Shown: positions 51,567 to 61,200 of the stretch, piece after piece | Numbering within the stretch: the stretch's first letter is position 1 | Layout: every line of letters starts with the position of its first letter | Origin: Dokdonella fugitiva | Lineage (GTDB): Bacteria > Pseudomonadota > Gammaproteobacteria > Xanthomonadales > Rhodanobacteraceae | Direction: 5' to 3' | Assembly (NCBI RefSeq): GCF_004342425.1 | Contig: NZ_SLWQ01000011.1 | Coordinates: forward strand, 48,377 to 112,376 | Length of the DNA stretch: 64,000 nt | Notes under the pieces: generated by a model | What the model saw: only the letters and a program-made list of their open reading frames with translations | What the model was told of the DNA's origin: nothing | The model's database searches: none | Position numbers and translations under genes: made by a program

Positions 51567-51884
51567 ATGGATCGCCGGTGCACGGCTGCGAGCCGCGCGC
51601 GCGTCATTGCGTGCGTTGCGGTGCTTTCCGCGTGCGCGACGGCGGCCACCTCGGCGGCCGGCGGCAGCAGCGGATTCGCGATCACGCAAAGCCTCGTTTC
51701 CAACGGTGGCGGTTTCATGCACGACGACTGCTATCGCCTGCTCTCGGCGATCGGCCAGCCCGTGCTTGGCACGCTCGCCAACGACGAGTTCATCCTTTCG
51801 TCCGGTTTCCTCGCCGATTCGGCGTCGACCGACGACAAGCTTTTCCGCTCCGGATTCGAATCCAGCACGGGGATCTGCAAATGA
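51567..51884 (+). CDS. small secreted protein with C-terminal LFRSGFE motif
   Basis: 105 aa with a signal peptide (ACVAVLSACATAATSAAG). The mature part matches the short beta motif SNGGGFMHDDCYRLLSAIGQP followed by GTLANDEFILSSGFL, reminiscent of T9SS-type or choice-of-anchor surface modules that read S-G-G-G-F-x-L-x-x-T-I-G-Q-P. Near the end is LFRSGFESSTGICK, the window's shared motif. AGGGGACAATC precedes the ATG. Its stop overlaps the start of the collagen-like gene (ATGA), so the two are translationally coupled. Confidence 0.75.
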   Translation: MDRRCTAASRARVIACVAVLSACATAATSAAGGSSGFAITQSLVSNGGGFMHDDCYRLLSAIGQPVLGTLANDEFILSSGFLADSASTDDKLFRSGFESSTGICK

Positions 51885-53143
51885 CCACTTTCCACTCGAA
51901 TGCTCTTCGTGCCCTCGTTCCGGCGATTGCCCTCGCGTTCTCGCAGGGTGCGTTCGCGACACCGCAGTTGCCCGAGTTCAACTATCAGGGCCGGCTCGAA
52001 CAGAACGGCTATGCGGCCAATGGCAGCTACGCGATGACGTTCTCGCTCTGGGATGCGCCGACCGGCGGCAACCAGATCGGCTCGACGATCAGCGAGGCGT
52101 CGTGGCCGGTCGTCAATGGCGTGTTCTCGATCAACCTCGCCTTCGCGGGCGCGTTCGAAGGCCAGCAGAGCTGGCTCGAAGTCAGCATCAACGGCGCGAC
52201 GCTCGGCCGCCAGCCGATCGCCACGGCGCCGGTCGCGCAGTTCGCCTTGACCGGCAACGTCGGCCCCGCAGGGCCGACGGGTCCCGCGGGCGCGCAGGGT
52301 GACACGGGCCCGGCGGGGCCGGCCGGTCCCGAAGGTCCGGCCGGCGCGATGGGAGCGACGGGCGCGGCGGGCCTGGTGGGCCCGACCGGCGCGCAGGGCG
52401 ACACCGGTCCGGCCGGCGCGACGGGCGCGCAGGGACCGACGGGTGCGCAAGGTGCGACGGGTCCGGCGGGTCCGACCGGCGCACAGGGCGCGACCGGCGC
52501 GGTCGGTCCGCAAGGTGCCGCAGGTCCGACCGGCCCGCAGGGCGCGACGGGTCCGCAAGGCGCGACCGGTCCGCAAGGCCCGGCGGGTGCGACCGGTGCG
52601 CAAGGTCCGGCGGGTGCCACCGGTCCGCAGGGCGCGACGGGCGCGGCCGGCCCGACCGGACCGGCCGGACCGGCCGGGAGCGGCAAGTATGCGGTGCGGA
52701 TCAACGGGACGCTGAGCACCGCGTTGCCGCGGCCGCTGCATCCGGTCAACCTCGCCGGCTACAGCGGCGCGGTCGCGCTGATTTCGCCACAGGGGTACAT
52801 CATGCAGATCGATGCGGGCGGCACGATCGGTGGATCGGGCACCGCGACCTACGCGAGCAACGATTGCAGCGGTCCGGCACTGATTGTCGCGACCACGATC
52901 AATCCGGGTGGCGTGGTTTCGCTCGGCACCCAGAACAAGCTTTATTACGTACCGCGCACTGGGGCGACCGTTCTCACCGATCCGATGCCGCAAAGCCGGT
53001 CGAGCTCCGCGCTAGGAACGTGCGGGCCCTACACGACGCAGATTTTCGGGCAGGTCTATTCCGCGCCGCCGAACGTGCCGGCCACGACCGGCATCGATCC
53101 CGTCGTCGAACCGGTCACGGTGACCATCGACTACGTGCCCTGA
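51881..53143 (+). CDS. secreted collagen-like protein
   Basis: 420 aa. A signal peptide (LVPAIALAFSQGAFA) leads to an N-terminal beta domain (YQGRLEQNGYAANGSYAMTF), then 46 uninterrupted G-x-y triplets (about residues 128-265) rich in GAT, GPQ, GPA and GPT, which should form a bacterial collagen triple helix, and a C-terminal about 150-residue globular domain with three Cys. In place of hydroxyproline, Thr and Gln-rich triplets stabilise such helices. Likely a surface filament or adhesin. Its 3' end overlaps the convergent beta-helix gene by 13 bases. GGGGATCTGCAA precedes the ATG. Confidence 0.88.
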   Translation: MTTFHSNALRALVPAIALAFSQGAFATPQLPEFNYQGRLEQNGYAANGSYAMTFSLWDAPTGGNQIGSTISEASWPVVNGVFSINLAFAGAFEGQQSWLEVSINGATLGRQPIATAPVAQFALTGNVGPAGPTGPAGAQGDTGPAGPAGPEGPAGAMGATGAAGLVGPTGAQGDTGPAGATGAQGPTGAQGATGPAGPTGAQGATGAVGPQGAAGPTGPQGATGPQGATGPQGPAGATGAQGPAGATGPQGATGAAGPTGPAGPAGSGKYAVRINGTLSTALPRPLHPVNLAGYSGAVALISPQGYIMQIDAGGTIGGSGTATYASNDCSGPALIVATTINPGGVVSLGTQNKLYYVPRTGATVLTDPMPQSRSSSALGTCGPYTTQIFGQVYSAPPNVPATTGIDPVVEPVTVTIDYVP

Positions 53144-54591
53144 GGTCGCGCCTGTTCCGCGGCGCCGACGTGCGCCGCGGACAGGGTGCTGGACATGCGC
53201 GGCGCGCGTAGCGACGCCGCGCCATCGAAGCCGTTCGTGAAGATCGCGTCGAGGTCGCCGACTTCGACCGCGCCCGCATCGCACGCGCTGATCCCGTCGC
53301 CATCGCCGTCCTGCGGACGCGCCACGCCACGCTGGTCACTCGCGCTGCAGACAGCCGCGCCGCGGTCGATCGCGTTCGCACCGGGCAGGTGCGTGCGCGT
53401 GAAGCCGCCGTTGTCGGCGAGCGCGCCGAGGCCGGCGTCGACATCGAGCCGGTCGTCCGCTTGCGCGTCGAACTGGCAGTGCGCACTGTTGCCGATGATG
53501 TTGCCGCCGCCGACCGAGCGCGCGGCCACGCAGTCGTCGGCGGTGAAGCCGGGACCGTTGCCGGCAAGGATCGTGTTGGTGAGTTCGGTGCGCCCGAAGC
53601 CGCCATGCACGTCCTGGATGCCACCGACATTCGTGATCGAGCCGGATGCATGGTTGCCGGTGATCGTCGAGTCGACGACCACGAGGCGCGTGCCGTCGTC
53701 GTTGAGGATCGCGCCCGGATTGCCGGCATTGCCGCTGACCGTCACGTTCTCCAGCCGCACCACGCCGCCCTGGCCGAGGTGCATCGCGCCGGCGACGCGC
53801 GCGGCGTTGTCCGCGACGAGCGTGCGGCGCAGGGTGGCGGAGGCGCCGCCATGGAGCAGCAACGCGCCGGCGATATCGGCGCGGTTGTCGCTGATCTCGC
53901 TGTCCTCGAGCACGAGGCAACTCTCCGCGCCGTCGGTCGCGATGCCGCCTGCCCAGGCCGAGCCTCCTCCGATCGGCGCGGGGTCGGTATTGCCGATCAC
54001 GCGCACATGGTGGCCAACGAGGCAGCCGGTGTTGTCGATGCCGGCTGCGCCCGCGAACGTCGTGAGCTGGTTGTCGCGCACGTCGACGTGCGCGAGTTCG
54101 ACGTCGACGCCCGCGCCGATGCGCAGGCCTGCACCTTGCCGGTCCAGCGGAGGCTGTGAACCCAGCGCGAGCGCGCCGTTGCGCAATGTGAGCCCTTCGA
54201 TGCGCACGTGGCGGGTCGCGGCTGCGGGGCGCACGTCGAGCACGCGATCGAGCGCGCCCGCGTCGATGATCGTCGCCCCGGCGCCCGCGCCCTGCAGCTC
54301 GAGGTCGTCGTCGACGTCGAGGTCGCCGCTCGCCGACGCATCCTCGTTGCTGCCCGCACGCGTGAGCGCGTAGACCGACGCGCCGAGCATGATCGTGTCC
54401 GCGCCCGCGAGCGCATTGGCTTCCTGCAGCGCGGCGCGCAGGCTGCAGTGGCCGTCCGCGTCGGCGCAGAGGCCGTCGCCGGGCAGCGCGTCGACGCTGT
54501 CGCCGGTGGCATCGGGCGCGAACGTCGCTGCCTGCAGGCTACCGCCCGCCATGAGCGCGAATGCGAGCATCAGGTGCCGGGTTCGATCCAC
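53131..54591 (-). CDS. secreted CSLREA/parallel-beta-helix protein with near-C-terminal IFTNGFD
   Basis: 486 aa from GTG 54591, preceded by GGAGGAAG. After a signal peptide (LMLAFALMAGGSLQA) comes the CSLREA-type segment GHCSLRAALQEANALAGADT, then a right-handed beta helix with repeated N-A/G-G and G-x-I steps (for example DSEISDNRADIAGALLLHGG and VENVTVSGN-like turns) and a final GFTRTHLPGANAIDRGAAVC, DQRGVARPQDGDGDGISACDAGAVEV choice-of-anchor end. IFTNGFD follows, but a 30-residue tail (GAASLRAPRMSSTLS onward) continues into the overlap with the collagen gene. That tail may come from loss of an earlier stop. Confidence 0.83.
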   Translation of the reverse strand: MDRTRHLMLAFALMAGGSLQAATFAPDATGDSVDALPGDGLCADADGHCSLRAALQEANALAGADTIMLGASVYALTRAGSNEDASASGDLDVDDDLELQGAGAGATIIDAGALDRVLDVRPAAATRHVRIEGLTLRNGALALGSQPPLDRQGAGLRIGAGVDVELAHVDVRDNQLTTFAGAAGIDNTGCLVGHHVRVIGNTDPAPIGGGSAWAGGIATDGAESCLVLEDSEISDNRADIAGALLLHGGASATLRRTLVADNAARVAGAMHLGQGGVVRLENVTVSGNAGNPGAILNDDGTRLVVVDSTITGNHASGSITNVGGIQDVHGGFGRTELTNTILAGNGPGFTADDCVAARSVGGGNIIGNSAHCQFDAQADDRLDVDAGLGALADNGGFTRTHLPGANAIDRGAAVCSASDQRGVARPQDGDGDGISACDAGAVEVGDLDAIFTNGFDGAASLRAPRMSSTLSAAHVGAAEQARPQGT

Positions 54592-54899
54592 GCGTCTTCC
54601 TCCGCTGCCGGGCTGCGGCCATATCAACGTACGCAATGAGGCGCGTGCGCCTGCCACGCATCGGCGCTCATGACCCTTGCGTGTGTACCGCGCGGGGCGC
54701 GAAAGGATGCCTGCGGGGCGCCCTTCGACTCCGGCCCTTCGGGCCTGCGCTCGGGCGAACGGGCAATGGGGCACCTGCGCCTGGGGCGAGCGCAAACGCA
54801 CGCGGCGCGAACCAGAATCCGTTCGCGCCGAGCGCAGCCCGCGTCAGCGGGCGGCGTCGAAGCGCCCGCGCGTGCCGCGCATCGGCGGCACGCGGAAAA
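54592..54899. other. intergenic region without gene
   Basis: About 308 bases upstream of the CSLREA gene and downstream of the ETF-QO gene. Small GC palindromes such as GGCCCTTCGGGCC (54734-54746) are present, but no gene, promoter or terminator that I can support. Confidence 0.45.
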
Positions 54900-56537
54900 T
54901 CAAAGGTTCTGGTAGTTCGGCCCGCTGCCGCCTTCCGGCGTGGTCCAGGTGATGATCTCGTACGGATCCTTGATGTCGCAGGTCTTGCAGTGCACGCAGT
55001 TCGCCGCGTTGATCTGCAGGCGCTTGCCGGCGCCGTCGGCGACGATTTCGTAGACGCCGGCGGGGCAGAAGCGCTGGCACGGGTTGGCGTACTCCTCGAT
55101 GCAGCGCGTGATGCAGATGTTCGGGTCGGCGACCTTGAGATGGATGGGCTGGTCCTCGTCGTGTTCGGTCGCGGCGAAGTAGACGCCGGCGAGGCGATCG
55201 CGCGGCGCCAGCGTGCGTTCGACGTAAGGTGGTTGCGCGGGCGAGGGGGCGTTCGGGCCCGGTTGCGTCGCCGCGGTCGCCGCGTCGATCTTCTGCAGCG
55301 AACTCCAGTCGGCATGGTTCTTCAGCGTCCACGGCGACACGCCCTGCGTGACCGTCTCCCAGCCTGCGTTGGCGAGGCCGAACCAGAGACCCTTGTTGAA
55401 GCCCGGGCGGATGTTGCGCACCTTCCTGAGTTCCGCGCCGACCTTCGATGCGCGCAGCTTCGCGTCCCAGCCCGCGCTCGCCTTCGTCGCGGCGACGTGT
55501 TCGGCCGCGAGCATGCCCGAGCGCAGCGCCTGGTGCGTGCCCTTGATCTTCGGCACGTTCATGAGCCCGGCGGCGTCGCCGACGAGCAGCGCGCCGGGCA
55601 TCTCGACCTTCGGCAGCGATTGCCAGCCACCTTCGATCAGCGCGCGCGCGCCGGCCGAGACGATCGTGCCGCCCTCGAGCAGGGGCTTGACCAGCGCGTG
55701 GTTCTTCAACTGCTGGAACGCTTCCCACGGCCGGAACAGCGGGTCGGCATAGTCGAGGCCGGCGACGAAGCCGATCGCGACGCGATCCTTGTCGAGCTGG
55801 TAGATGAAACTGCCGCCGTACGTGCGCGTGTTGAGCGGCCAGCCGAGCGTGTGCATGACCTTGCCTGCTTCGGCGCGGCCCGGTGGCAACTGCCACAGCT
55901 CCTTGATGCCGATGCCGTAGCTCTGCGGGTCGCTGTCCCTGTCGAGCGCGTAGCGCGCGATGAGCTGCTTGCTGATCGAACCGCGGCAGCCTTCGGCGAG
56001 CACGGTCAGCGGCGCGCGGATGTCGATGCCCTGCGTGTAGCCGGGCTTGTGGCTGCCGTCGCGCGCGACGCCCATGTCGCCGATGCGCACGCCGCAGACC
56101 GCGCCCTGCTCGTCGATGAGCGCTTCGGCCGCGGCGAAACCGGGATAGATCTCCACGCCGAGCGCTTCGGCCTGCGGCGCGAGCCAGGCGCACAGCGCGC
56201 CGAGCGAGACGATGAAGTTGCCGTGGTTGTGCATCTGCGGCGGCGTCATCGGCGACTTCGTCGCGCGCGTCGCGTCGCGCAGGAACCAGAACTCGTCCTT
56301 CGTGACCGGCACGCAGATCGGCGGCGGGTTGTCGCGCCAGCCGGGCAGCAGGTCGTCGAGCGGCGCCGGCTCGATCACCGCGCCGGAGAGGATTTGCGCG
56401 CCGACCGTCGATGCCTTCTCGATCACGCAGACACGGATGTCCGGATCGAGCTGCTTGAGGCGGATCGCGAACGCGAGCCCGGCCGGCCCGGCGCCGACCG
56501 TGACGACGTCGTACTCCATGATGTCGCGTTCGCTCAT
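54900..56537 (-). CDS. electron transfer flavoprotein-ubiquinone oxidoreductase
   Basis: 545 aa from ATG 56537 (MSERDIMEYD). It takes electrons from reduced EtfAB and passes them to ubiquinone at the inner membrane. An FAD-binding GAGPAG near residue 16, the LPGWRDNPPP and GIKELWQLPPGRAEAGKVMH segments, and the C-terminal 4Fe-4S site with NCVHCKTCDIKDP and a fourth Cys upstream (NPCQRFCPAGVYEI) are all present. The length matches ETF-QO. It completes the fadE-etfBA route encoded nearby, though on another transcript. Confidence 0.95.
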   Translation of the reverse strand: MSERDIMEYDVVTVGAGPAGLAFAIRLKQLDPDIRVCVIEKASTVGAQILSGAVIEPAPLDDLLPGWRDNPPPICVPVTKDEFWFLRDATRATKSPMTPPQMHNHGNFIVSLGALCAWLAPQAEALGVEIYPGFAAAEALIDEQGAVCGVRIGDMGVARDGSHKPGYTQGIDIRAPLTVLAEGCRGSISKQLIARYALDRDSDPQSYGIGIKELWQLPPGRAEAGKVMHTLGWPLNTRTYGGSFIYQLDKDRVAIGFVAGLDYADPLFRPWEAFQQLKNHALVKPLLEGGTIVSAGARALIEGGWQSLPKVEMPGALLVGDAAGLMNVPKIKGTHQALRSGMLAAEHVAATKASAGWDAKLRASKVGAELRKVRNIRPGFNKGLWFGLANAGWETVTQGVSPWTLKNHADWSSLQKIDAATAATQPGPNAPSPAQPPYVERTLAPRDRLAGVYFAATEHDEDQPIHLKVADPNICITRCIEEYANPCQRFCPAGVYEIVADGAGKRLQINAANCVHCKTCDIKDPYEIITWTTPEGGSGPNYQNL

Positions 56538-56651
56538 TGGGGCGGGCTCCGGGCGCTGGCTGGTGCGCATATTGTCGGGGTTCGGCGCAGGGGCGGCAAA
56601 CGCGCGTATTGCGCGGCGCACGCGGGGCGCGGGCATAATCAGGCTCCGACC

Positions 56652-58046
56652 ATGGAAGCGATGCCGACGATGGACGCGCTCACCGACCCGAACCTGCGTG
56701 GCGCCGCCGCGTTCCAGCAGCTGCATTGGCTCGCCAGCGGGCGCATCGACGCCGCGCACCTCACGCATGCGTACGCCGCGGCGATCGCGCGCGAGAACCC
56801 GCGCCTCAATGCCTATCTCGCGCTGGATCCGCGCATGGAGGAGCAGGCGGCGGCGAGCGACGCGCGCCGACGCGCCGGCGGCACGATCGGCCGTCTCGAC
56901 GGCCTCGCCGTGGCAATCAAGGACAACATCGACGTGTCGGGCCTGGCGACGACGGTCGGCCTGCCGACGCGCCGCGCGCACGTCGCGCCGGCCGACGCCA
57001 GCGTCGTCGCGCGCCTGCGCGCGGCGGGCGCGGTCATCCTCGGCAAGACCAACCTCGACGAAGGCGCGCTCGGCACGTTCTCGGCCAATCCGCACTATGG
57101 CGCGGTGCAGAACCCCTTGCGCGCGGGCTACACCGCGGGCGGCTCGTCCGGCGGATCGGCCGCGGCCGTCGCGGCCGGGCTGTGCAGCTTCGCGATCGGC
57201 AGCGACACGCTCGGTTCGATCCGCATCCCGGCGAGCCATTGCGGCGTGTTCGCGCTCAAGCCGACGCACGGCGAGATTTCCACGCGCGGCATGGTGCGCG
57301 CCGCGCGCCGGCTCGACTGCATCGGCATCCTCGCGCGCTCGGTGGAGGACCTTGCGATCGTCGTGCAGGTGCTCGACGCGCACGATCCGGCCGACCCGCG
57401 TTCACGCCGGCGGCGCGTGCCGCTCGCGACGCCCGATTGGGAGCCGGGCAACCTGCGCAGCGCGTTCGCGCACGACCTCGGCGCGCTGGGCGTGTCGGCC
57501 GAGGTGCGCGCGGTATTCGATGCCGCGGTCGAGCGCGTCGGCGACGCGTTCGGCCGGCGCATCGAGATCGATTTCAGCGACCACGACCTCGCGCGCACGC
57601 GGCGCGCCGCGCTGCTCGTGATGGAGAGCGAACTCGGCGTGGAGTTCGCCGACGACCTCGCCGATACGGCCCATCCGCTGTCGCCGCGGCTCACGTCGAT
57701 GATCGACTACGCGCGGCGCAAGTCCGCGGTCGACTATGCGGCGGCCGACCGCGCGCTCGACGCGACCGTGCTGAAGGCGCGCCGCGTGTTCGAGGACATC
57801 GACGTGCTCGTGCTGCCGACCGTCTCGCACGGTCCTTACCCGCTGGCCGAAGGTGAGCGCCCCAACGACGCCGACCTCACCGCCTTTGCCAGCCTTGCCG
57901 GCTGCCCGGCCGTGAGCCTGCCGATGGGTACCTTGCCCGACGGACTGCCGGTCGGCCTGCAGCTCGTCGGCCGCCCCGGCGCCGATTTGCGCCTGCTGGA
58001 GCTCGCCGGGGTCTGCGCGGCCATCCTGCCCGCGAGCGTGGGCTGA
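56652..58046 (+). CDS. amidase-signature family hydrolase
   Basis: 464 aa from ATG 56652. The Ser-cisSer-Lys triad is visible: K90 (AIKDN), the S165-S166 pair (GGSSGGS) and nucleophile S189 (GSDTLGSIR). It is probably a cytoplasmic amidase acting on small amides, related to AtzF/allophanate-like and GatA-like enzymes; it is not GatA because no gatB or gatC is linked. ATG codons at 56661 and 56670 are alternatives. Substrate unknown. Confidence 0.87.
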   Translation: MEAMPTMDALTDPNLRGAAAFQQLHWLASGRIDAAHLTHAYAAAIARENPRLNAYLALDPRMEEQAAASDARRRAGGTIGRLDGLAVAIKDNIDVSGLATTVGLPTRRAHVAPADASVVARLRAAGAVILGKTNLDEGALGTFSANPHYGAVQNPLRAGYTAGGSSGGSAAAVAAGLCSFAIGSDTLGSIRIPASHCGVFALKPTHGEISTRGMVRAARRLDCIGILARSVEDLAIVVQVLDAHDPADPRSRRRRVPLATPDWEPGNLRSAFAHDLGALGVSAEVRAVFDAAVERVGDAFGRRIEIDFSDHDLARTRRAALLVMESELGVEFADDLADTAHPLSPRLTSMIDYARRKSAVDYAAADRALDATVLKARRVFEDIDVLVLPTVSHGPYPLAEGERPNDADLTAFASLAGCPAVSLPMGTLPDGLPVGLQLVGRPGADLRLLELAGVCAAILPASVG

Positions 58047-58221
58047 CGCTCAAAACCCGGTCGGACCGGAATCCTCGTAGAAACAGTAGCTTGGCCTCGC
58101 GGCCGGGAGGCGCTTTCGCGCACGCACGCCCCTGAACTGTGACTTGGCGCACATTCTGCATACACTGTGCCCAAACTGCGATCACAGCAGTCCTGTAAGC
58201 CTACACTCAGGGGTTCTAACG
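58047..58221. other. intergenic leader of the DUF11 gene
   Basis: 175 bases, AT-richer than the surroundings near 58130-58210, with CATACACTGTG and CAGGGG just before the start. It must contain the promoter of the giant surface-protein gene, but no pair of boxes with acceptable spacing is convincing. Confidence 0.4.
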
Positions 58222-61200
58222 ATGGTGACGTCCATCCTGCGCCGGGCTGCGCTGGTTCTTTGCACCTTGCTTGCCACCGTTTCGGCCGGCGTGCACGCCC
58301 AGGCCGTGTGCTCCGCACCCGGATCATCGGGAAGCGGGACGATCAGCGGCGTCGTCAACACCTACTTCCAGGGCAACGGCAATCTCGCCGCCAACGCGAC
58401 CACGTTGACGCTCGGCACGCGCGACACGCGCGGCGCGAACACGCCCGTCACGGTCGGCACGCTGCTGCTGCTCATCCAGATGCAGGACGGCTCGATCAAC
58501 TCGAGCAATTCGAGCCTGTACGGCGATGGCACGGGCTCGGGCCAGGGCACGCTCACGGTCGGCAACGCAGGCCTGCACGAGTTCGTCACGGTGACGGCGA
58601 CGAGCGGCACGGGCGCGGGAGCGAACGTCACGTTCTCCCCACCATTGACCAATAGTTACACGCAGGCGGCGTCGACCGGTTCGAGCGGACAGAAGCGCTA
58701 CCAGGTCATCATCGTGCCGCAGTACGCGACGGCGACCGCGTCGGGCGTGACGGCGCCGGCATGGGGATTGGGCACGGGCGCGACGGGCGAAACCGGCGGC
58801 GTCGTCGCGATCGACGTGCAGGGCGCACTGACGCTCGGCAGCGCGACGGTCGAAGGCCAGGCCGGTCGCGCGATCTTCGTCGCCGGCAAGGGTTTCCGCG
58901 GAGCAGCCGGCCGCCAGAGCGGTGCGGACGGCGCGAACACCGACTGGGCCACGACCGCGACCGGTGCGCACGGCGGCAAGGGCGAAGGCATCGCCGGCAC
59001 GCCGCGCTACATGGCGATCAAGGGCAACGGCTGGGGCGCGCAGGGCACCAATGCGGTCGCGAACGCGAGCAACCTCGCCCTGCTCGACAACGGCGAAGGC
59101 TATCCGGGTGGCTCGCATGCGCGCGGCGCTCCGGGCAATGCGGGCGGCGGCGGCACCGACGGCAACGCGAGCGGCGGCGGCAACAACGAGAATTCGGGCG
59201 GTGGCGGTGGCGGCGGCTATGCGCAGGGTGGCCTCGGCGGCCGTCCGTGGAATGCGCCGCTGGTCGACAGCGACGGGCGCGGCGGTGCGGGCTACGGTGG
59301 CGTCCTCGCGTTCAATCGCCTGTTCCCCGGTGGCGGCGGCGGCTCGGGCGGCAGCAACGATGCGACGGTCGACGCCGGCACCTACGAGAACGAGGGCATC
59401 TCCTGCACCGGCGTCGCCGCGATGTGTTCGTCGGGCGCGGCGGGCGGCGGCGTGGTCATCGTGCGTGCGCGCAGCGTCGGCGGCGGCGGCGTCATCGATG
59501 CACGCGGCGCGAACGGCTACAACGTGGCCAACGACGCCGGCGGCGGTGGCGGTGGTGGTGGCGCGGTCGTCGTCTACTCGATCGACGGTGGCAGCGCGAA
59601 CGTCGACGTGAGCGGCGGCGACGGCGGCAACGCCTGGGCCGGCCACGCGACCGCGACGCCGGTCGCCGATCGTCATGGCCCGGGTGGCGGCGGCGGCGGT
59701 GGCTTCATCACCTTCGCGCCGGCGTCGTTCGTGCTCAATGGCACGGTCGACGGCGGTCGCCCGGGTCGCACGACCAATGGCGTCGACGACACCTATTCCT
59801 CGAGCGGTTACGAAGGCGGCCTGACGACGTTCCAGACGCCGAACACGCCGGGCATCCTGCCGGGCGCCGTCTGTTCGCCGGACCTGCGCCTCGCCAAGAG
59901 CGACGGCACGAGCACGTTGAACGGAGGAGGCACGGCGACGTATGCACTGACCGTGTCGAACATCGGCAACAGCGGCACGACGGGCACGATCACCGTCGTC
60001 GACGTGTTGCCCGGTTCGCTGTCGATCGCCAACGGCCCGGTATCGCTCGGCGGCGCGGACGCGGCGAGCTGGTCCTGTAGCGCGTCGAGCAACGTCGTCA
60101 CGTGCACCTCCAGCGCGACGATCGGCGCCGGCGGTACCAGTTCGTTCGCGTTTTCCGCGAGCGTCATCGGCAGCAACGGAACCTCGGTGGCGAACTTCGC
60201 GCGCGTCGGCGGCGGCGGTGATCCCGACAAGCCGGCTCCGACCTCGGCGACGACCTCGGCCTGCACGGCACAGGACAACCCGGCCGGCTGCGCGACCGAC
60301 GTCGACACGATCCAGGCGCCGCTGCTGGCGCTCACCAAGAGCGACGGCGTCGCCGACGTCGTCGCCGGCGGCACCACGACCTATTCGCTGGTCGTGACCA
60401 ATGCGGGCGCGCTCGCGACGAGCGGCACGATCCGCGTCGTCGACGTGCTGCCGACGGGGCTGACCTATGCCGGCGTTTCGCCGTTCTCGTCGGGCGGCTT
60501 CAACTGTACCTGGACCGCCGGCACCACGAGCTTCTCCTGCGACCGCGGCACGGCCCTCGCTGCGGGTGCGAGCACGATGATCACGATCCCGGTGTCGATC
60601 CAGGCCACGGCGCCGTCGTCGCTGACCAATCGTGCAAAGGTGGCCGGCGGCGGCGACCCCGGCAAGACGACGCTGCCGACGGTCGCGACGGCAAGCGCGT
60701 GCCCCGCGCCGACGCCGCCCGCGACGCTGTACGCCGACACGCTCACCGGTTGTGCTTCCGACGTCGACACCGTGCGGCACGTGAACCTCGTGCTCGACAA
60801 GAGCGACGGCCAGCCGTTCATGCCGATCAACGGCCAGACCACGTACACCTTCAGCGTCACCAATACCGGCGACGCGACGTCGAGCGGGACGATCACGTTC
60901 CGCGACGTGTTGCCCGCACCGATGAACTGGCCGAATCCGCTGACCGTCGGCGGCGCCAATGCAGCCGACTGGTCGTGCACGCGCCCGAACGCGACCCAGG
61001 CGACCTGCACCTCGACGACGGCGCTCGCGCCGGGTGCGTCGAGCCAGTTCACGCTCGTCGCCAACGTCGGCAACGCGACTTCGGGCACGCAGTACATGAA
61101 CCGCGCGCGCATCGGTGGCGGTGGCGACCCGGACCTCGTCGCGGGAACGCCGTCGGCAGCCGAGGTCAACGCCTGCACCACGAACAATAATCCGCTCGGT

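Noticed and set aside
54561..56651. N-terminal 697 codons of the 1,161-codon frame leading into the amidase
   Set aside because: Antisense to the ETF-quinone oxidoreductase; only the part from 56652 is amidase.
58130..58221. promoter boxes before the DUF11 gene
   Set aside because: Candidate hexamers lack acceptable 16-18 bp spacing.
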